In this document: one piece after another, positions 1 through 8,677 of the stretch
How the letters are laid out: the number at the start of each line of letters is the position of its first letter
Numbering within the stretch: the first letter of the stretch is position 1
From: Actinomycetota bacterium
GTDB taxonomy: Bacteria > Actinomycetota > CADDZG01 > JAHWKV01
Direction: 5' to 3'
Length of the DNA: 60,808 bases
NCBI GenBank assembly: GCA_019347715.1
Contig: JAHWKU010000012.1
Location: forward strand, 1-60,808
The notes under the pieces: generated by a model
Told to the model about the DNA's origin: nothing
The model's database searches: none
Seen by the model: only the letters and a program-made list of their open reading frames with translations
Translations under genes and position numbers: made by a program

Positions 1-359
1 AGTCTCGGGTACGTGTTGCCGACAACACGGGCGCGAAGGAGGTCCTTGTGATCAAGGTCCTCGGCGGCTCGCGCCGCCGGTATGCGGGGATTGGCGACAT
101 TGTTGTCGTCACCATCAAAGACGCTCTTCCGAACCAGCAGGTGAAGCGAGGGCAAGTGGTGAAGGCAGTTGTCGTAAGGACGGCCAAGGAAAAGAGACGC
201 GTAGACGGCAGTTACATCAGGTTCGACGACAACGCCGTCGTGGTACTCGATGAGGCCGCCAAGAACCCACGCGGCACCCGTGTATTCGGGCCGGTTGCCC
301 GTGAGTTGAGGGAGAAGGGTTTCATGAAGATCATTTCGCTGGCGCCGGAGGTGCTCTGA
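1..359 (+). CDS. rplN: 50S ribosomal protein L14, 5' end cut by window
   Basis: Protein L14 of the large subunit, which sits at the 30S contact surface. The frame is open from base 3 to the stop at 357-359, and the first visible residues ([20 protein letters not shown]) are the usual L14 N-terminus minus about four residues. The GTG at 48 is an internal Val codon and not the start. The rest ([28 protein letters not shown]) is typical. The stop overlaps the rplX start by one base. Incomplete only because of the window edge. Confidence 0.96.
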   Translation, partial: SRVRVADNTGAKEVLVIKVLGGSRRRYAGIGDIVVVTIKDALPNQQVKRGQVVKAVVVRTAKEKRRVDGSYIRFDDNAVVVLDEAAKNPRGTRVFGPVARELREKGFMKIISLAPEVL

Positions 360-685
360 TGGCGGCCAAAGTTAGGAAAGGCGACCGGGTTGGTGTGCTG
401 TCGGGCAAGGATGCCGGCAAGCAGGGCCGCGTCATTGCCGTCCTTCCCCTACAGGGAAAGGTCCTAGTCGAGGGCGTGAACCGCGTGAAGAGACACGAGA
501 AGGTGCGTCCTTCACGGGGGCGTGGAGGGCAGGAAGGTGGGATCGTCACCAAGGAGCTTCCGGTTGACCTGTCCAACGTCGCACTCATCTGTCCTAGTTG
601 TGGCGCACCCAGACGAGTCGGGTTCAAGATCGAAGAAGACGGCTCCCGGACTCGGATCTGTAAGAAATGTGAGAGCGTGATCTAG
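359..685 (+). CDS. rplX: 50S ribosomal protein L24
   Basis: L24 is an assembly initiator of the 50S subunit that binds 23S rRNA. The 108-residue product opens with a KOW-type segment (KVRKGDRVGVLSGKDAGKQG). It ends in a four-Cys zinc ribbon, CPSC about residue 79 and CKKC about residue 101, so it is the zinc-binding form. The ATG overlaps the L14 stop in a TGATG arrangement and the stop abuts rplE, consistent with translational coupling inside the spc operon. Confidence 0.97.
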   Translation: MAAKVRKGDRVGVLSGKDAGKQGRVIAVLPLQGKVLVEGVNRVKRHEKVRPSRGRGGQEGGIVTKELPVDLSNVALICPSCGAPRRVGFKIEEDGSRTRICKKCESVI

Positions 686-1246
686 ATGACTACTACAGCA
701 GATACGCGGCCACGCCTGAAGCTGAGATATTACGAAGAGATCCGTCCGCAACTGGCCGAATCTCTCGGTCTCAACGTCCAAGCCGTCCCGCGTCTCGAGA
801 AGATCGTCGTGAGCATGGGTGTGGGAGATGCCCTCAAAGAGGCGAAGGCCTTGGATGACGCGATCGCCGATCTGATGGTGATCACCGGTCAGAGACCGTT
901 CGTAACCAAGGCAAAGAAGTCGATCGCGGCTTTCAAGCTTCGCGAGGGCCAGTCGATCGGAGCCAAGGTAACCTTGAGGGGAAACCGGATGTGGGAGTTT
1001 CTCGACCGGCTGCTCTCTCTTGCGCTTCCTCGCATCAGAGACTTCCGGGGCTTATCTCCGAGGCAGTTCGACGGCAGAGGCAACTACACGTTCGGCGTGA
1101 CCGAGCAACTGATCTTCCCAGAGATCGAATATGACAAGGTCGGTACGGTGAGAGGTATGGACATCACCGTTGTAACCACGGCTACAGACGACGAACAGGG
1201 CCGGGCGCTGCTATCCGCGCTCGGGTTCCCGTTCAAGCAGACATAG
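686..1246 (+). CDS. rplE: 50S ribosomal protein L5
   Basis: L5 binds 5S rRNA and forms part of the central protuberance. The product has 186 residues, close to the family norm. Recognisable segments are [15 protein letters not shown], the block [22 protein letters not shown], and the C-terminal [21 protein letters not shown]. The ATG directly follows the rplX stop with no gap. The next gene is rpsN, nine bases downstream, as in the standard spc operon order. Confidence 0.97.
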   Translation: MTTTADTRPRLKLRYYEEIRPQLAESLGLNVQAVPRLEKIVVSMGVGDALKEAKALDDAIADLMVITGQRPFVTKAKKSIAAFKLREGQSIGAKVTLRGNRMWEFLDRLLSLALPRIRDFRGLSPRQFDGRGNYTFGVTEQLIFPEIEYDKVGTVRGMDITVVTTATDDEQGRALLSALGFPFKQT

Positions 1247-1255
1247 GAAAGAGAT

Positions 1256-1441
1256 ATGGCGAAAAAGGCGTTGGTGAACAAGTCAAAGAAGGCCCCCAAG
1301 TTCAAGGTGAGGGCCTACAGCCGCTGCAGACGCTGCGGCCGGCCTCGCGCGTACCTTCGCAAGTTCGGCATGTGCCGTCTTTGTGTGAGGGAGATGGCCC
1401 ATCGGGGCGAGATTCCCGGGATCACGAAGTCGAGCTGGTGA
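1256..1441 (+). CDS. rpsN: 30S ribosomal protein S14, zinc-binding type Z
   Basis: S14 assembles late into the 30S head next to S3 and S10. At 61 residues this is the short zinc-dependent form. The two CxxC pairs (CRRC, CRLC) flank a basic stretch ([11 protein letters not shown]), and the tail [11 protein letters not shown] is highly conserved. A GAAAGAG ribosome-binding site lies just before the ATG. Placement between L5 and S8 is the usual spc order. Confidence 0.97.
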   Translation: MAKKALVNKSKKAPKFKVRAYSRCRRCGRPRAYLRKFGMCRLCVREMAHRGEIPGITKSSW

Positions 1442-1448
1442 TGCTGAT

Positions 1449-1847
1449 ATGACGATGACCGATCCGATCGCAGACATGCTTGCCCGGATAAACAACGCCA
1501 ATCGGGCTCGCTACGACCTGGTGGAGATCCCAAGCTCCAAGATAAAAGTGGAGATCGCCCGGATCCTCAAGAACGAGGGTTACGTCGAGGACGTTGAAGA
1601 AACCGGAGAGGGGATCAATAAGGCTCTCCGTATAACTCTGAAGCAAGGCGACGAGCAGCGTGCTCGAATCACCGGCGTAAAGCGGGTATCGAAGCCTGGA
1701 CTGAGGGTCTACACACCAGTGAAGGATCTTCCGCAGGTACTGGGCGGTATGGGCACTGCGATCATCTCTACGTCGGTTGGCATCATGACCGACAAAGAGG
1801 CGAGACGTAAAAAGGTTGGCGGAGAAGTATTGGCATTTATCTGGTGA
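1449..1847 (+). CDS. rpsH: 30S ribosomal protein S8
   Basis: S8 binds the central domain of 16S rRNA and in many bacteria its mRNA binding also feeds back on the spc operon. The 132-residue product begins [17 protein letters not shown] and contains the conserved block [11 protein letters not shown] followed by a [16 protein letters not shown] segment, the typical S8 C-terminal RNA-binding part. No autoregulatory RNA site was sought or seen. The stop lies four bases before the rplF ATG. Confidence 0.97.
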   Translation: MTMTDPIADMLARINNANRARYDLVEIPSSKIKVEIARILKNEGYVEDVEETGEGINKALRITLKQGDEQRARITGVKRVSKPGLRVYTPVKDLPQVLGGMGTAIISTSVGIMTDKEARRKKVGGEVLAFIW

Positions 1848-1851
1848 GGAT

Positions 1852-2388
1852 ATGAGCAGAATCGGAAAGCTACCCATAGAGATACCGTCCGGTGTCGAGG
1901 TCACTCTCGACCCAGGATTTGTGCGTGTGAAGGGCCCCAAGGGAACCCTGGAGCGAACCATCCCGCGCGAGATCTCGGCCGCTCAGCAGGATGGGACGAT
2001 CGTCGTCACGAGGCCGTCAGAGGATGGATACCACCGCTCCCTGCACGGGCTTACCCGAACTCTCATCTACAACATGGTCGTTGGGGTCACAACAGGATTT
2101 CAGAAGAACCTCGAGATCCATGGAGTGGGGTACCGAGTTATTTCCAAGGGAACGGGCATCGAGCTGCAGCTGGGTTTTTCCCATCCGATCAACTACGAGG
2201 CCCCCGAAGGTATTTCCTTCGAAGTTCCAGCGCCCAATCGCATCATCGTCACGGGGGCCGATAAGGAAGCCGTTGGGCAAGCGGCCGCCGAGATCAGGTC
2301 GCTTCGCAAGCCCGATCCATACAAGCAAAAGGGTGTCCGCTACGAAGGCGAGTACATCAGAAAGAAGGCAGGGAAGACCGCCAAATGA
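1852..2388 (+). CDS. rplF: 50S ribosomal protein L6
   Basis: L6 sits near the sarcin-ricin loop and the factor-binding site of the 50S subunit. The ATG at 1852 gives 178 residues starting [17 protein letters not shown], the family N-terminus. An upstream ATG at 1816 would run 12 codons inside rpsH and was not chosen. The C-terminal signature [22 protein letters not shown] is intact. The stop overlaps the rplR start by four bases (ATGA). Confidence 0.97.
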   Translation: MSRIGKLPIEIPSGVEVTLDPGFVRVKGPKGTLERTIPREISAAQQDGTIVVTRPSEDGYHRSLHGLTRTLIYNMVVGVTTGFQKNLEIHGVGYRVISKGTGIELQLGFSHPINYEAPEGISFEVPAPNRIIVTGADKEAVGQAAAEIRSLRKPDPYKQKGVRYEGEYIRKKAGKTAK

Positions 2389-2735
2389 ACCGAGTTCGCC
2401 AGCAACGTCTCCGCAGGCACCGGAGGGTCCGCAAGAAGGTTCACGGATCTTCGGAAAGGCCGCGCCTCGTGGTGTTTCGTTCCAACAAACACCTCTACGC
2501 TCAGGTCGTCGACGACTTGGGCGGACGAACTCTGGCCGCTGCGTCGTCGTTGGACCCATCCATCAGAGAGAAGACCAAAGGAAACGAGCAGCCGGCCGAG
2601 GTCGGCAAGCTCGTCGCACAGAGGGCGAAGGAAAAGGGGATCAAATCAGTGGTCTTCGATCGTGGTGGCTACATGTTCCACGGTAGGGTCAAGGCTCTGG
2701 CGGATGCCGCTAGGCAGGAAGGTCTGGAGTTCTAG
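2385..2735 (+). CDS. rplR: 50S ribosomal protein L18
   Basis: L18 binds 5S rRNA together with L5. The 116-residue product starts with an Arg-rich segment ([12 protein letters not shown]) followed by [20 protein letters not shown], the hallmark of the family. It ends [19 protein letters not shown], the conserved C-terminus. The ATG overlaps the rplF stop (ATGA) and the stop directly precedes the rpsE ATG, so all three are likely coupled in translation. Confidence 0.97.
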   Translation: MNRVRQQRLRRHRRVRKKVHGSSERPRLVVFRSNKHLYAQVVDDLGGRTLAAASSLDPSIREKTKGNEQPAEVGKLVAQRAKEKGIKSVVFDRGGYMFHGRVKALADAARQEGLEF

Positions 2736-3341
2736 ATGTCTATGAGTGAGAGAAGACCGCACAGAGGCCCACGGGGCCCTCGTCCAACGGCTTCCCCCGA
2801 CGACGGCGGAAGAGGCCAGTACGTCGAGCGGATAGTTGGAAGACCTCGCCGCGTTGCCAAAGTGGTGAAGGGCGGCCGCCGTTTTTCGTTCAGTGCTCTT
2901 GGGGTAGTGGGGGACGGCGCAGGGCGCGTCGGCGTTGCCCAAGGCAAGGCGCGGGAGGTTCCGGCCTCCATCAACAAGGCTTACGAGGCAGCCAGGCGAG
3001 CCATGTTCGACGTTCCAATGGTGGGCTCGACGATCCCGCATGAAGTGATCGGGGAATCTTCCGGCGCGGTCGTTCTGCTGAAGCCTGCATCCCCAGGAAC
3101 GGGAGTTATCGCGGGGGGACCGGTCCGAGCCGTCGTCGAGGCCGCGGGAATCCGCGACATTCTTTCCAAGTCGCTTGGGTCGAGTAATCCGATCAACATC
3201 GTCCACGCAACGGTGAACGGTCTTCAGCAACTCCAGCGACCCCGAGATGTAGCCAAGCGGCGAGGAAAGACGGTCGAGGAGGTTGCTCCTTCATATCTTC
3301 TCGAACCGCCTTCAGTGACTGCCGCTCCCATCGAAGGATAG
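2736..3341 (+). CDS. rpsE: 30S ribosomal protein S5
   Basis: S5 contributes to decoding accuracy and mRNA unwinding at the 30S entry channel. It has 201 residues with a Gly/Pro/Arg-rich N-terminal extension of about 25 residues. The S5 RNA-binding domain follows ([39 protein letters not shown]). The C-terminal domain contains [19 protein letters not shown] and a short Pro-rich tail. Start abuts the rplR stop. Extended termini are common in actinobacterial S5. Confidence 0.97.
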   Translation: MSMSERRPHRGPRGPRPTASPDDGGRGQYVERIVGRPRRVAKVVKGGRRFSFSALGVVGDGAGRVGVAQGKAREVPASINKAYEAARRAMFDVPMVGSTIPHEVIGESSGAVVLLKPASPGTGVIAGGPVRAVVEAAGIRDILSKSLGSSNPINIVHATVNGLQQLQRPRDVAKRRGKTVEEVAPSYLLEPPSVTAAPIEG

Positions 3342-3343
3342 AA

Positions 3344-3553
3344 ATGACAATGCTCAGGATCACCCAGGTAAGGAGCTCGGTGTCGAGGCCGAAAGATCAG
3401 GGAAGAACTCTGCGCGCCCTCGGCCTGAAGAAGATCCGACAGACGGTCGAACATCCAGACCGTCCCGAGATCCGAGGCATGGTCAACAAAGTCATACACC
3501 TCGTCCAGGTAGAAGAGTTCGAGGGGACGTCTAAGAAGGGAGCTGAAGGCTGA
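3344..3553 (+). CDS. rpmD: 50S ribosomal protein L30
   Basis: L30 is a small 50S protein. The 69-residue product carries the family core, ITQVRSSVSRPKDQGRTLRA and LGLKKIRQTVEHPDRPEIRGM, followed by NKVIHLVQVEE. It is present between rpsE and rplO as in most bacteria with the gene. The last base of the stop is the first base of the rplO ATG. Confidence 0.96.
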   Translation: MTMLRITQVRSSVSRPKDQGRTLRALGLKKIRQTVEHPDRPEIRGMVNKVIHLVQVEEFEGTSKKGAEG

Positions 3554-3987
3554 TGCGACTTCACGAGCTTGCCCCGGCCCCCGGGTCGAAGAAGGAAAAG
3601 ATCAGGGTAGGTCGCGGAAGAGCAGGCCGCCGCGGGAAGACCGCGGGCCGCGGAACCAAGGGCGCCAAGGCGCGGGGTCAGATCTCGCCGCGATACGAAG
3701 GTGGCCAGGTGCCCATTCAGATGAGGCTTCCCAAGCAGCCCGGTTTCCGTCCACCCAACCGAGTGGAATACACGGTAGTAAATCTCGATACGTTAGATGA
3801 TTTCGAGGCAGGAGCAACGGTCGATGGAAAGTTGCTCAGATCAAAGGGCCTGGTGAGAAAGAAGGGACCGGTGAAAGTGCTCGGAAGGGGCAACATCTCC
3901 AAGGCGCTGGTCGTGAAAGCGGAGGCTTTCAGCGACACTGCGAAATCGAAGATTGAAGCTGCCGGGGGCACGGCAGAGGTCGTCTGA
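3553..3987 (+). CDS. rplO: 50S ribosomal protein L15
   Basis: L15 is an early 50S assembly protein. The 144-residue product has the typical very basic Gly-rich N-terminus (RVGRGRAGRRGKTAGRGTKG) and the GGQVPIQMRLPKQPGF block. The C-terminal half ends VKAEAFSDTAKSKIEAAGGTAEVV, the normal L15 end. Start and stop overlap rpmD and secY by one base each, a compact arrangement suggesting coupled translation. Confidence 0.97.
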   Translation: MRLHELAPAPGSKKEKIRVGRGRAGRRGKTAGRGTKGAKARGQISPRYEGGQVPIQMRLPKQPGFRPPNRVEYTVVNLDTLDDFEAGATVDGKLLRSKGLVRKKGPVKVLGRGNISKALVVKAEAFSDTAKSKIEAAGGTAEVV

Positions 3988-5273
3988 TGCTTGCCGCATT
4001 CATCAACGCCTTCAAAGTCCCGGACCTTCGCAGGAAGATCTTTTTCACTGTCGTGGTCATTGCGCTGTTCCGCCTCGGGTCTCACATCCCCGTTCCCGGT
4101 GTCGACTTTGAAGCAGCGAAGCGGCTGGCCGAGAGCGCAAGCGGAATCCTTGGGCTGATCAATCTCTTCTCCGGAGGAGCGCTCGCTCAGATGGCCGTGT
4201 TCGCTCTCGGGATCATGCCCTACATCACATCGAGCATCATCATGCAGCTCCTGACTGTGGTCATCCCCAAGCTGGAGCAATGGCAGAAGGAGGGGGAGAC
4301 GGGAACCAAGAAGATCACTCAGTGGACCCGTTATCTCACCGTCGGCCTTGCACTCCTGCAATCCACGGGTCTTGCATTCCTCTTTCACCGTGGAGGTTTT
4401 CGAGACGCTCAGAATCAACCGATCGACCTGATCCCCAATTTCACGCCGGGAAGAGTGGCCCTGATCGTCATCACCCTGACGGCTGGTACCGCCCTCATCA
4501 TGTGGCTCGGTGAGCTGATCACCCAGAAGGGCATAGGAAACGGGATGTCGATTCTGATCTTCGTGTCCATCGTTTCTGCGCTGCCTGCCCAGGGCGGCAA
4601 CATCTATGCAGCACTGGGGACGGCTGGGTTCGCGTTCGTCGTATTTCTTGGTCTGGTGATCATCGTCGGGATCGTGATAGTCGAGCAGGGCCAAAGAAGG
4701 ATCCCCGTCAACTATGCCAAGCGTGTTGTGGGACGCAGGATGATGGGAGGTCAGTCGACTTATATCCCTCTCAAGGTCAACTCTGCCGGAGTTATTCCGA
4801 TCATCTTCGCGTCGAGCGTTCTGTACTTCCCCGTCCTGCTGGGAACCATCATCCCGTGGGATCCGCTCAAGAACTTCGTGGATAACCACCTGGCCAATCC
4901 GTCATCGCCCTGGTACATAACTCTGTACGCCCTGATGATCATCTTCTTCGCATACTTTTACACCGCGATCACGTTCAACCCTCTTGATATCGCGGACAAC
5001 ATGAAGAAGTACGGAGGGTTCGTGCCCGGCATCCGTCCTGGAAGACCAACGGCTGAGCACCTCGATTCCATACTTACTCGCATCACCCTTCCCGGTTCTC
5101 TTTTCCTGGCTTCCATCGCTATCCTGCCGTCGATCTTCTTCGCCATCACCGGCGTCCAGGACTTCCCATTCGCAGGTACCTCGATCTTGATCACCGTTGG
5201 TGTCGCACTCGAGACGATGAAACAGCTGGAATCCCAGCTCCTGATGAGGCACTACGAAGGCTTCCTCAAATAG
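3987..5273 (+). CDS. secY: Preprotein translocase subunit SecY
   Basis: SecY forms the protein-conducting channel in the cytoplasmic membrane with SecE and SecG. The 428-residue product fits ten membrane segments. It contains the lateral-gate/plug region FRLGSHIPVPGVDF, the motif GIMPYITSSIIMQLL, the cytoplasmic loop VEQGQRRIPVNYAKR and the C-terminal LESQLLMRHYEGFLK. Its position after rplO and before adk is the common spc-operon end. It starts on the last base of the rplO stop. Confidence 0.98.
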   Translation: MLAAFINAFKVPDLRRKIFFTVVVIALFRLGSHIPVPGVDFEAAKRLAESASGILGLINLFSGGALAQMAVFALGIMPYITSSIIMQLLTVVIPKLEQWQKEGETGTKKITQWTRYLTVGLALLQSTGLAFLFHRGGFRDAQNQPIDLIPNFTPGRVALIVITLTAGTALIMWLGELITQKGIGNGMSILIFVSIVSALPAQGGNIYAALGTAGFAFVVFLGLVIIVGIVIVEQGQRRIPVNYAKRVVGRRMMGGQSTYIPLKVNSAGVIPIIFASSVLYFPVLLGTIIPWDPLKNFVDNHLANPSSPWYITLYALMIIFFAYFYTAITFNPLDIADNMKKYGGFVPGIRPGRPTAEHLDSILTRITLPGSLFLASIAILPSIFFAITGVQDFPFAGTSILITVGVALETMKQLESQLLMRHYEGFLK

Positions 5274-5276
5274 ATC

Positions 5277-5924
5277 ATGCGTCTTGTCTTCATGGGGCCC
5301 CCGGGGGCCGGTAAAGGCACCCAGGCGGCCAGACTCGCCGAACACTTCGGCGTGCCCCACATCGCGACCGGCGACATCTTCAGACGCGAGCTCGAGAGTG
5401 GAACCCGTCTGGGAAAGAAAGCGGGAGAGGTCATGGCCAGGGGCGACCTCCTGCCGGATGAGATCACCAACGAGATCATCGCCAAACGGATCCGCCAGGA
5501 GGATGCACAGAAGGGCTTTGTTCTCGATGGATACCCTCGCACCCCTTCGCAGGCAAAGGTGCTGGATCAGCTTCTGGAGGAGATGGGAGCCAATATCGAC
5601 GCCGTGATCAAGTTCATGGTGACCGGCGACGAGATCGTCTCGCGCCTTTCAGGAAGACGTTCTTGTCCGGTCTGCGGTGAGATCTACCACCTTGTGACCC
5701 GGCCCCCTATGAACCCAGGAGTCTGCGACAACGAGGGGGCCGCGCTGGAAATGCGTCCCGACGACTCTGAAGAATCTGTGCGAAACCGTCTCGAAGTCTA
5801 CGGACAGGAGACCAAGCCTCTGTACGACCTATACGTCGCGCGGGGCATCTTTCGTGAGGTTGATGCCATCGGGTCAACCGAGGAAGTCTTCCAGAGACTT
5901 CTCGACGCGATCGACTCCCGATGA
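5277..5924 (+). CDS. adk: Adenylate kinase
   Basis: Catalyses ATP + AMP = 2 ADP in the cytoplasm. The 215-residue product is the long-lid form. The P-loop GPPGAGKGTQA is at residues 7-17, the AMP-binding part follows (ATGDIFRRE), and the lid contains CPVC and a third Cys in PGVCDNEG. The fourth zinc position is Glu rather than Cys or Asp, so zinc binding is uncertain. RDDS-like and GQETKPLYDLY segments close the fold. It lies three bases after secY and overlaps map by four bases. Confidence 0.97.
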   Translation: MRLVFMGPPGAGKGTQAARLAEHFGVPHIATGDIFRRELESGTRLGKKAGEVMARGDLLPDEITNEIIAKRIRQEDAQKGFVLDGYPRTPSQAKVLDQLLEEMGANIDAVIKFMVTGDEIVSRLSGRRSCPVCGEIYHLVTRPPMNPGVCDNEGAALEMRPDDSEESVRNRLEVYGQETKPLYDLYVARGIFREVDAIGSTEEVFQRLLDAIDSR

Positions 5925-6691
5925 TCATCAAGAAGACGATCGAGCAGATCGACAAGATGAAGACGGCCGGGCAGGTGCTCGCCGGGATCTTTCAAGCTCT
6001 TGGGCCCCAGATCGCTCCGGGTATATCGACCAGAGAAATCAACGACTTGGCCGAGAGGCTGATCCGCGAACACGGGGCCGTCCCCTCCTTTCTCGGGTAC
6101 CGCGGTTTTCCCGCATCGATCTGCGCCTCGCCCAACAGCGAGATAGTCCACGGCATCCCGAATGACGCCCCTCTCGTCGAGGGCGACATCCTTTCGGTTG
6201 ACTGTGGCCTCATACTCGACGGCTGGCATGCAGACTCCGCCTATACCTATCCGGTCGGGCAGATAGACGAGGAGGCCGCGCGGCTCCTGGAGGCTACGGT
6301 GCGATCGCTGCGAGCCGGAATCGAGCAATGCAGGCCGGGCAACCGGGTTGGAGACATCGGCGCAGCCGTTCAGAGGGTCGTGGAAGACGCCGGATTCAGC
6401 GTCGTGAGGGAATATGCCGGTCACCAGATCGGCCGGCAGATGCACGAGGGCGACGTCCAGATTCCCAACTATGGGACGGCAGGAAGGGGCCCGGTGCTGG
6501 AAGCGGGCATGGTTTTCGCGCTCGAACCTATGGTCAACGCCGGGGACTGGAGGACGAAGCTGCTCGACGACAACTGGACGGTGGTGACTGAAGACGGCAG
6601 TTTGTCTGCCCATTTCGAGCACACCGTAGCAATCACTCCGGCCGGGCCGATGATCCTTACGCAGCCGTTACCAGAGAGGGCGCCGGCTTGA
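5921..6691 (+). CDS. map: Methionine aminopeptidase type I
   Basis: Removes the initiator Met from nascent proteins. The 256-residue product has all five metal ligands of the pita-bread fold: two Asp in SVDCGLILDGWHADSAYTY, His in GHQIGRQMHEG, Glu in FALEPMVNAG and Glu in AHFEHTVAIT. The substrate-side His is in NSEIVHGIPN. Start overlaps the adk stop by four bases (ATGA). The 200 bases that follow have no gene, so map ends this transcriptional block or reads through to infA. Confidence 0.97.
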   Translation: MIIKKTIEQIDKMKTAGQVLAGIFQALGPQIAPGISTREINDLAERLIREHGAVPSFLGYRGFPASICASPNSEIVHGIPNDAPLVEGDILSVDCGLILDGWHADSAYTYPVGQIDEEAARLLEATVRSLRAGIEQCRPGNRVGDIGAAVQRVVEDAGFSVVREYAGHQIGRQMHEGDVQIPNYGTAGRGPVLEAGMVFALEPMVNAGDWRTKLLDDNWTVVTEDGSLSAHFEHTVAITPAGPMILTQPLPERAPA

Positions 6692-6696
6692 CATGC

Positions 6697-6738
6697 GACA
6701 CCCGCTCGCTCCCCAAAACCGGGACCTCGCGGGGTGTC
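6697..6738. other. Inverted repeat in the map-infA gap
   Basis: The 208 bases between map and infA hold no convincing reading frame. Just after the map stop, GACACCCGC (6697-6705) can pair with GCGGGGTGTC (6729-6738) with one bulged G, enclosing 23 bases. No T-run follows, so it is not a standard intrinsic terminator. It could be an RNA processing or attenuation structure. The rest of the gap (6739-6890) shows a TACCCT box at 6756-6761 but no convincing -35. Confidence 0.3.
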
Positions 6739-6899
6739 GGTCCTCCCCGATGTGGTACCCTAGTCCAGCCTGGTCGCCAGGCACATTTCGCGCGGCTCGG
6801 CATTCACTGAAATCAGGTGTTTGAGGCGGGTCCGTGCCCGGCCGATCTCCCCGTTTAGACGAGGATGGTGGCTTGGCGACCGTCGGCAGAATGGAGCGT

Positions 6900-7151
6900 A
6901 TGGCGGAGAAGGCAGATAAGAAGGAGAAGGGAAGCGGCAAGGAGGCCCCCATCGAGGTGGAGGGCACCATCGTCGAGGCGCTTCCCAATGCCATGTTCCG
7001 GGTCGAGATCCCGGGAGGGCACAAGGTCCTGGCACACATCGGCGGAAAGATGCGGATGAAGTACATCAAGGTGCTTCCAGGCGACCGGGTGCTAGTAGAG
7101 CTCTCTCCGTATGACCTGACTCGAGGCCGGATTACCTGGAGACATCGATGA
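6900..7151 (+). CDS. infA: Translation initiation factor IF-1
   Basis: IF-1 occupies the ribosomal A site during initiation. The S1/OB core is nearly canonical: [39 protein letters not shown] and a terminal [15 protein letters not shown]. With the ATG at 6900 the protein has 83 residues, about ten more than usual because of a Lys/Glu-rich N-terminus. An ATG at 6891 is also in frame; neither has a strong ribosome-binding site, so the exact start is open. The stop overlaps rpmJ (ATGA). Confidence 0.95.
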   Translation: MAEKADKKEKGSGKEAPIEVEGTIVEALPNAMFRVEIPGGHKVLAHIGGKMRMKYIKVLPGDRVLVELSPYDLTRGRITWRHR

Positions 7152-7261
7152 AAGTACGTCCAAGCGTCAAGAAGATGTGCGCGAAGTGCAAGGTCATTCG
7201 CCGGCACGGCCGGGTAATGGTGATCTGCTCCAATCCGCGTCACAAGCAGAGGCAGGGATAG
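7148..7261 (+). CDS. rpmJ: 50S ribosomal protein L36, zinc-binding form
   Basis: A 37-residue protein, [20 protein letters not shown] onward, ending NPRHKQRQG. The zinc ligands are C11, C14, C27 and H32, so it is the C+ form. The ATG overlaps the infA stop by four bases and rpsM follows four bases after the TAG. The order infA-rpmJ-rpsM-rpsK-rpsD is standard. Easy to miss because of its length. Confidence 0.97.
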   Translation: MKVRPSVKKMCAKCKVIRRHGRVMVICSNPRHKQRQG

Positions 7262-7265
7262 GCAG

Positions 7266-7637
7266 ATGGCCAGAATCGCGGGTGTGGATCTTCCGAGAGA
7301 AAAGAAGGTTGATATCGCTCTCACTTACATCTTTGGAATAGGGCGTACCCAGGCGCTGGAAGTGCTGAAGGGCGCCATGGTCTCTCCCGAAACGAGAGTT
7401 CGCGATCTGTCAGACGACGAAGTCGTCCGCTTGAGGGGTTACATCGAAAACAACTTGAAGGTCGAAGGAGACCTGCGGCGAGACGAAAGCCAGAACATCA
7501 AGCGCAAGGTCGAGATCGGCTGTTATCAGGGAGTTCGTCATCGCAGAGGGCTGCCCGTTCGAGGACAGAGAACTCATACCAACGCCAGGAGCCGCAAAGG
7601 CCCCAAGAAGACCGTAGGCGTAAAGAGGAAGAAGTAG
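7266..7637 (+). CDS. rpsM: 30S ribosomal protein S13
   Basis: S13 lies in the 30S head and contacts the P-site tRNA and L5. The product has 123 residues: [20 protein letters not shown], then the helix-two-turn-helix region, [20 protein letters not shown] and the basic tail [19 protein letters not shown]. Length and order are normal. Stop and rpsK start are directly adjacent. Confidence 0.97.
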   Translation: MARIAGVDLPREKKVDIALTYIFGIGRTQALEVLKGAMVSPETRVRDLSDDEVVRLRGYIENNLKVEGDLRRDESQNIKRKVEIGCYQGVRHRRGLPVRGQRTHTNARSRKGPKKTVGVKRKK

Positions 7638-8024
7638 ATGGCCAAGCCCAAGAAGACGAAGCGCAAGGAAAAGAAGAACATCCTGCATGGGCAGGCCCAT
7701 ATCAAGTCCACCTTCAACAACACGATCGTGTCGATCACCGACTTGGAAGGAAATGCCCTCGCGTGGGCGTCTTCCGGCAACGTCGGATTCAAGGGCTCGA
7801 GGAAGTCGACTCCATTTGCGGCTCAGCTCGCGGCAGAAGCAGCCAGCAAGAGAGCGCAGGAGCACGGAGTTCGCAAGATCGATGTCTTCGTGAAGGGCCC
7901 GGGGTCCGGTCGTGAGACTGCGATCCGATCGCTTCAGGCCTCGGGGCTCGAGATACTCGGTATCCAGGACGTCACGCCGGTGCCGCACAACGGATGTCGT
8001 CCTCGCAAGAGACGGAGAGTCTGA
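7638..8024 (+). CDS. rpsK: 30S ribosomal protein S11
   Basis: S11 forms the 30S platform near the E site. The 128-residue protein shows the Lys-rich N-terminus, the block [20 protein letters not shown], and [20 protein letters not shown]. The C-terminus carries the conserved [17 protein letters not shown]. It abuts rpsM, and its TGA overlaps the rpsD ATG by one base. Confidence 0.97.
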   Translation: MAKPKKTKRKEKKNILHGQAHIKSTFNNTIVSITDLEGNALAWASSGNVGFKGSRKSTPFAAQLAAEAASKRAQEHGVRKIDVFVKGPGSGRETAIRSLQASGLEILGIQDVTPVPHNGCRPRKRRRV

Positions 8025-8650
8025 TGGCGAGGAGGACTGGTCCGGTTTGCGTCTTGTGCCGCAGGGAGAGGCAAAAGCTCTACCTGAAAGGGACCAGATG
8101 CGAAACACCAAAGTGCGCGATCGAAAGGCGGCCATATCCCCCAGGTGAGCACGGGCGCGGGCGCATTAAGGAGTCCGAGTACATGCTGCAGTTGAGGGAA
8201 AAGCAGAAGGCTCGCCGGATCTATGGCGTCTTGGAGAAGCAGTTTCGCCGCTATTACCAAGAGGCGACCAGGGCCAAGGGCATCACGGGCACGAGGCTGC
8301 TCCAGCTGCTTGAAATGCGTTTGGACAACGTCGTGTATCGCGGTGGGCTAGCGATGAGCCGCGATCAGGCTCGTCAGTTCGTGAACCACGGACACTTCCA
8401 GGTAAACGGCAAGAAAGTGAACATTCCCAGTTATCACCTGAAGCCGGGAGATGTGGTTGAGGTCCGCCAGAAGTCCAGGACGGTCGGAAGGATCGTAGAG
8501 TCCGCTGCTTTCGCGGCAGGGCGCCAGATCCCGGAATGGCTCAGCCTCGAACCGGGAGAACTTCGGATCACCGTTCTAAGAGAACCCGAGAGAGACATCA
8601 TCGATGTTCCCGTACAGGAACAGATGATCGTCGAGCTCTACAGCAAGTAA
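8024..8650 (+). CDS. rpsD: 30S ribosomal protein S4, zinc-binding form
   Basis: S4 nucleates 16S 5'-domain assembly. The ATG at 8024 gives 208 residues starting [15 protein letters not shown]; an in-frame ATG at 7994 lies inside rpsK and was rejected. Four Cys in the N-terminal 30 residues (CVLC, then C and C in TRCETPKC) make the zinc module. The S4 RNA-binding domain includes [15 protein letters not shown] and [20 protein letters not shown]. Next is rpoA, 27 bases on, with a good AAGGAG site. Confidence 0.96.
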   Translation: MARRTGPVCVLCRRERQKLYLKGTRCETPKCAIERRPYPPGEHGRGRIKESEYMLQLREKQKARRIYGVLEKQFRRYYQEATRAKGITGTRLLQLLEMRLDNVVYRGGLAMSRDQARQFVNHGHFQVNGKKVNIPSYHLKPGDVVEVRQKSRTVGRIVESAAFAAGRQIPEWLSLEPGELRITVLREPERDIIDVPVQEQMIVELYSK

Positions 8651-8677
8651 CCGTCAGCGGCTGAAGGAGAAGAACAA

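Noticed and set aside
3717..4889. 390-codon frame antisense to rplO/secY
   Set aside because: Low-complexity charged product, no family resemblance, and both plus-strand genes are unquestionable; a GC-driven shadow frame.
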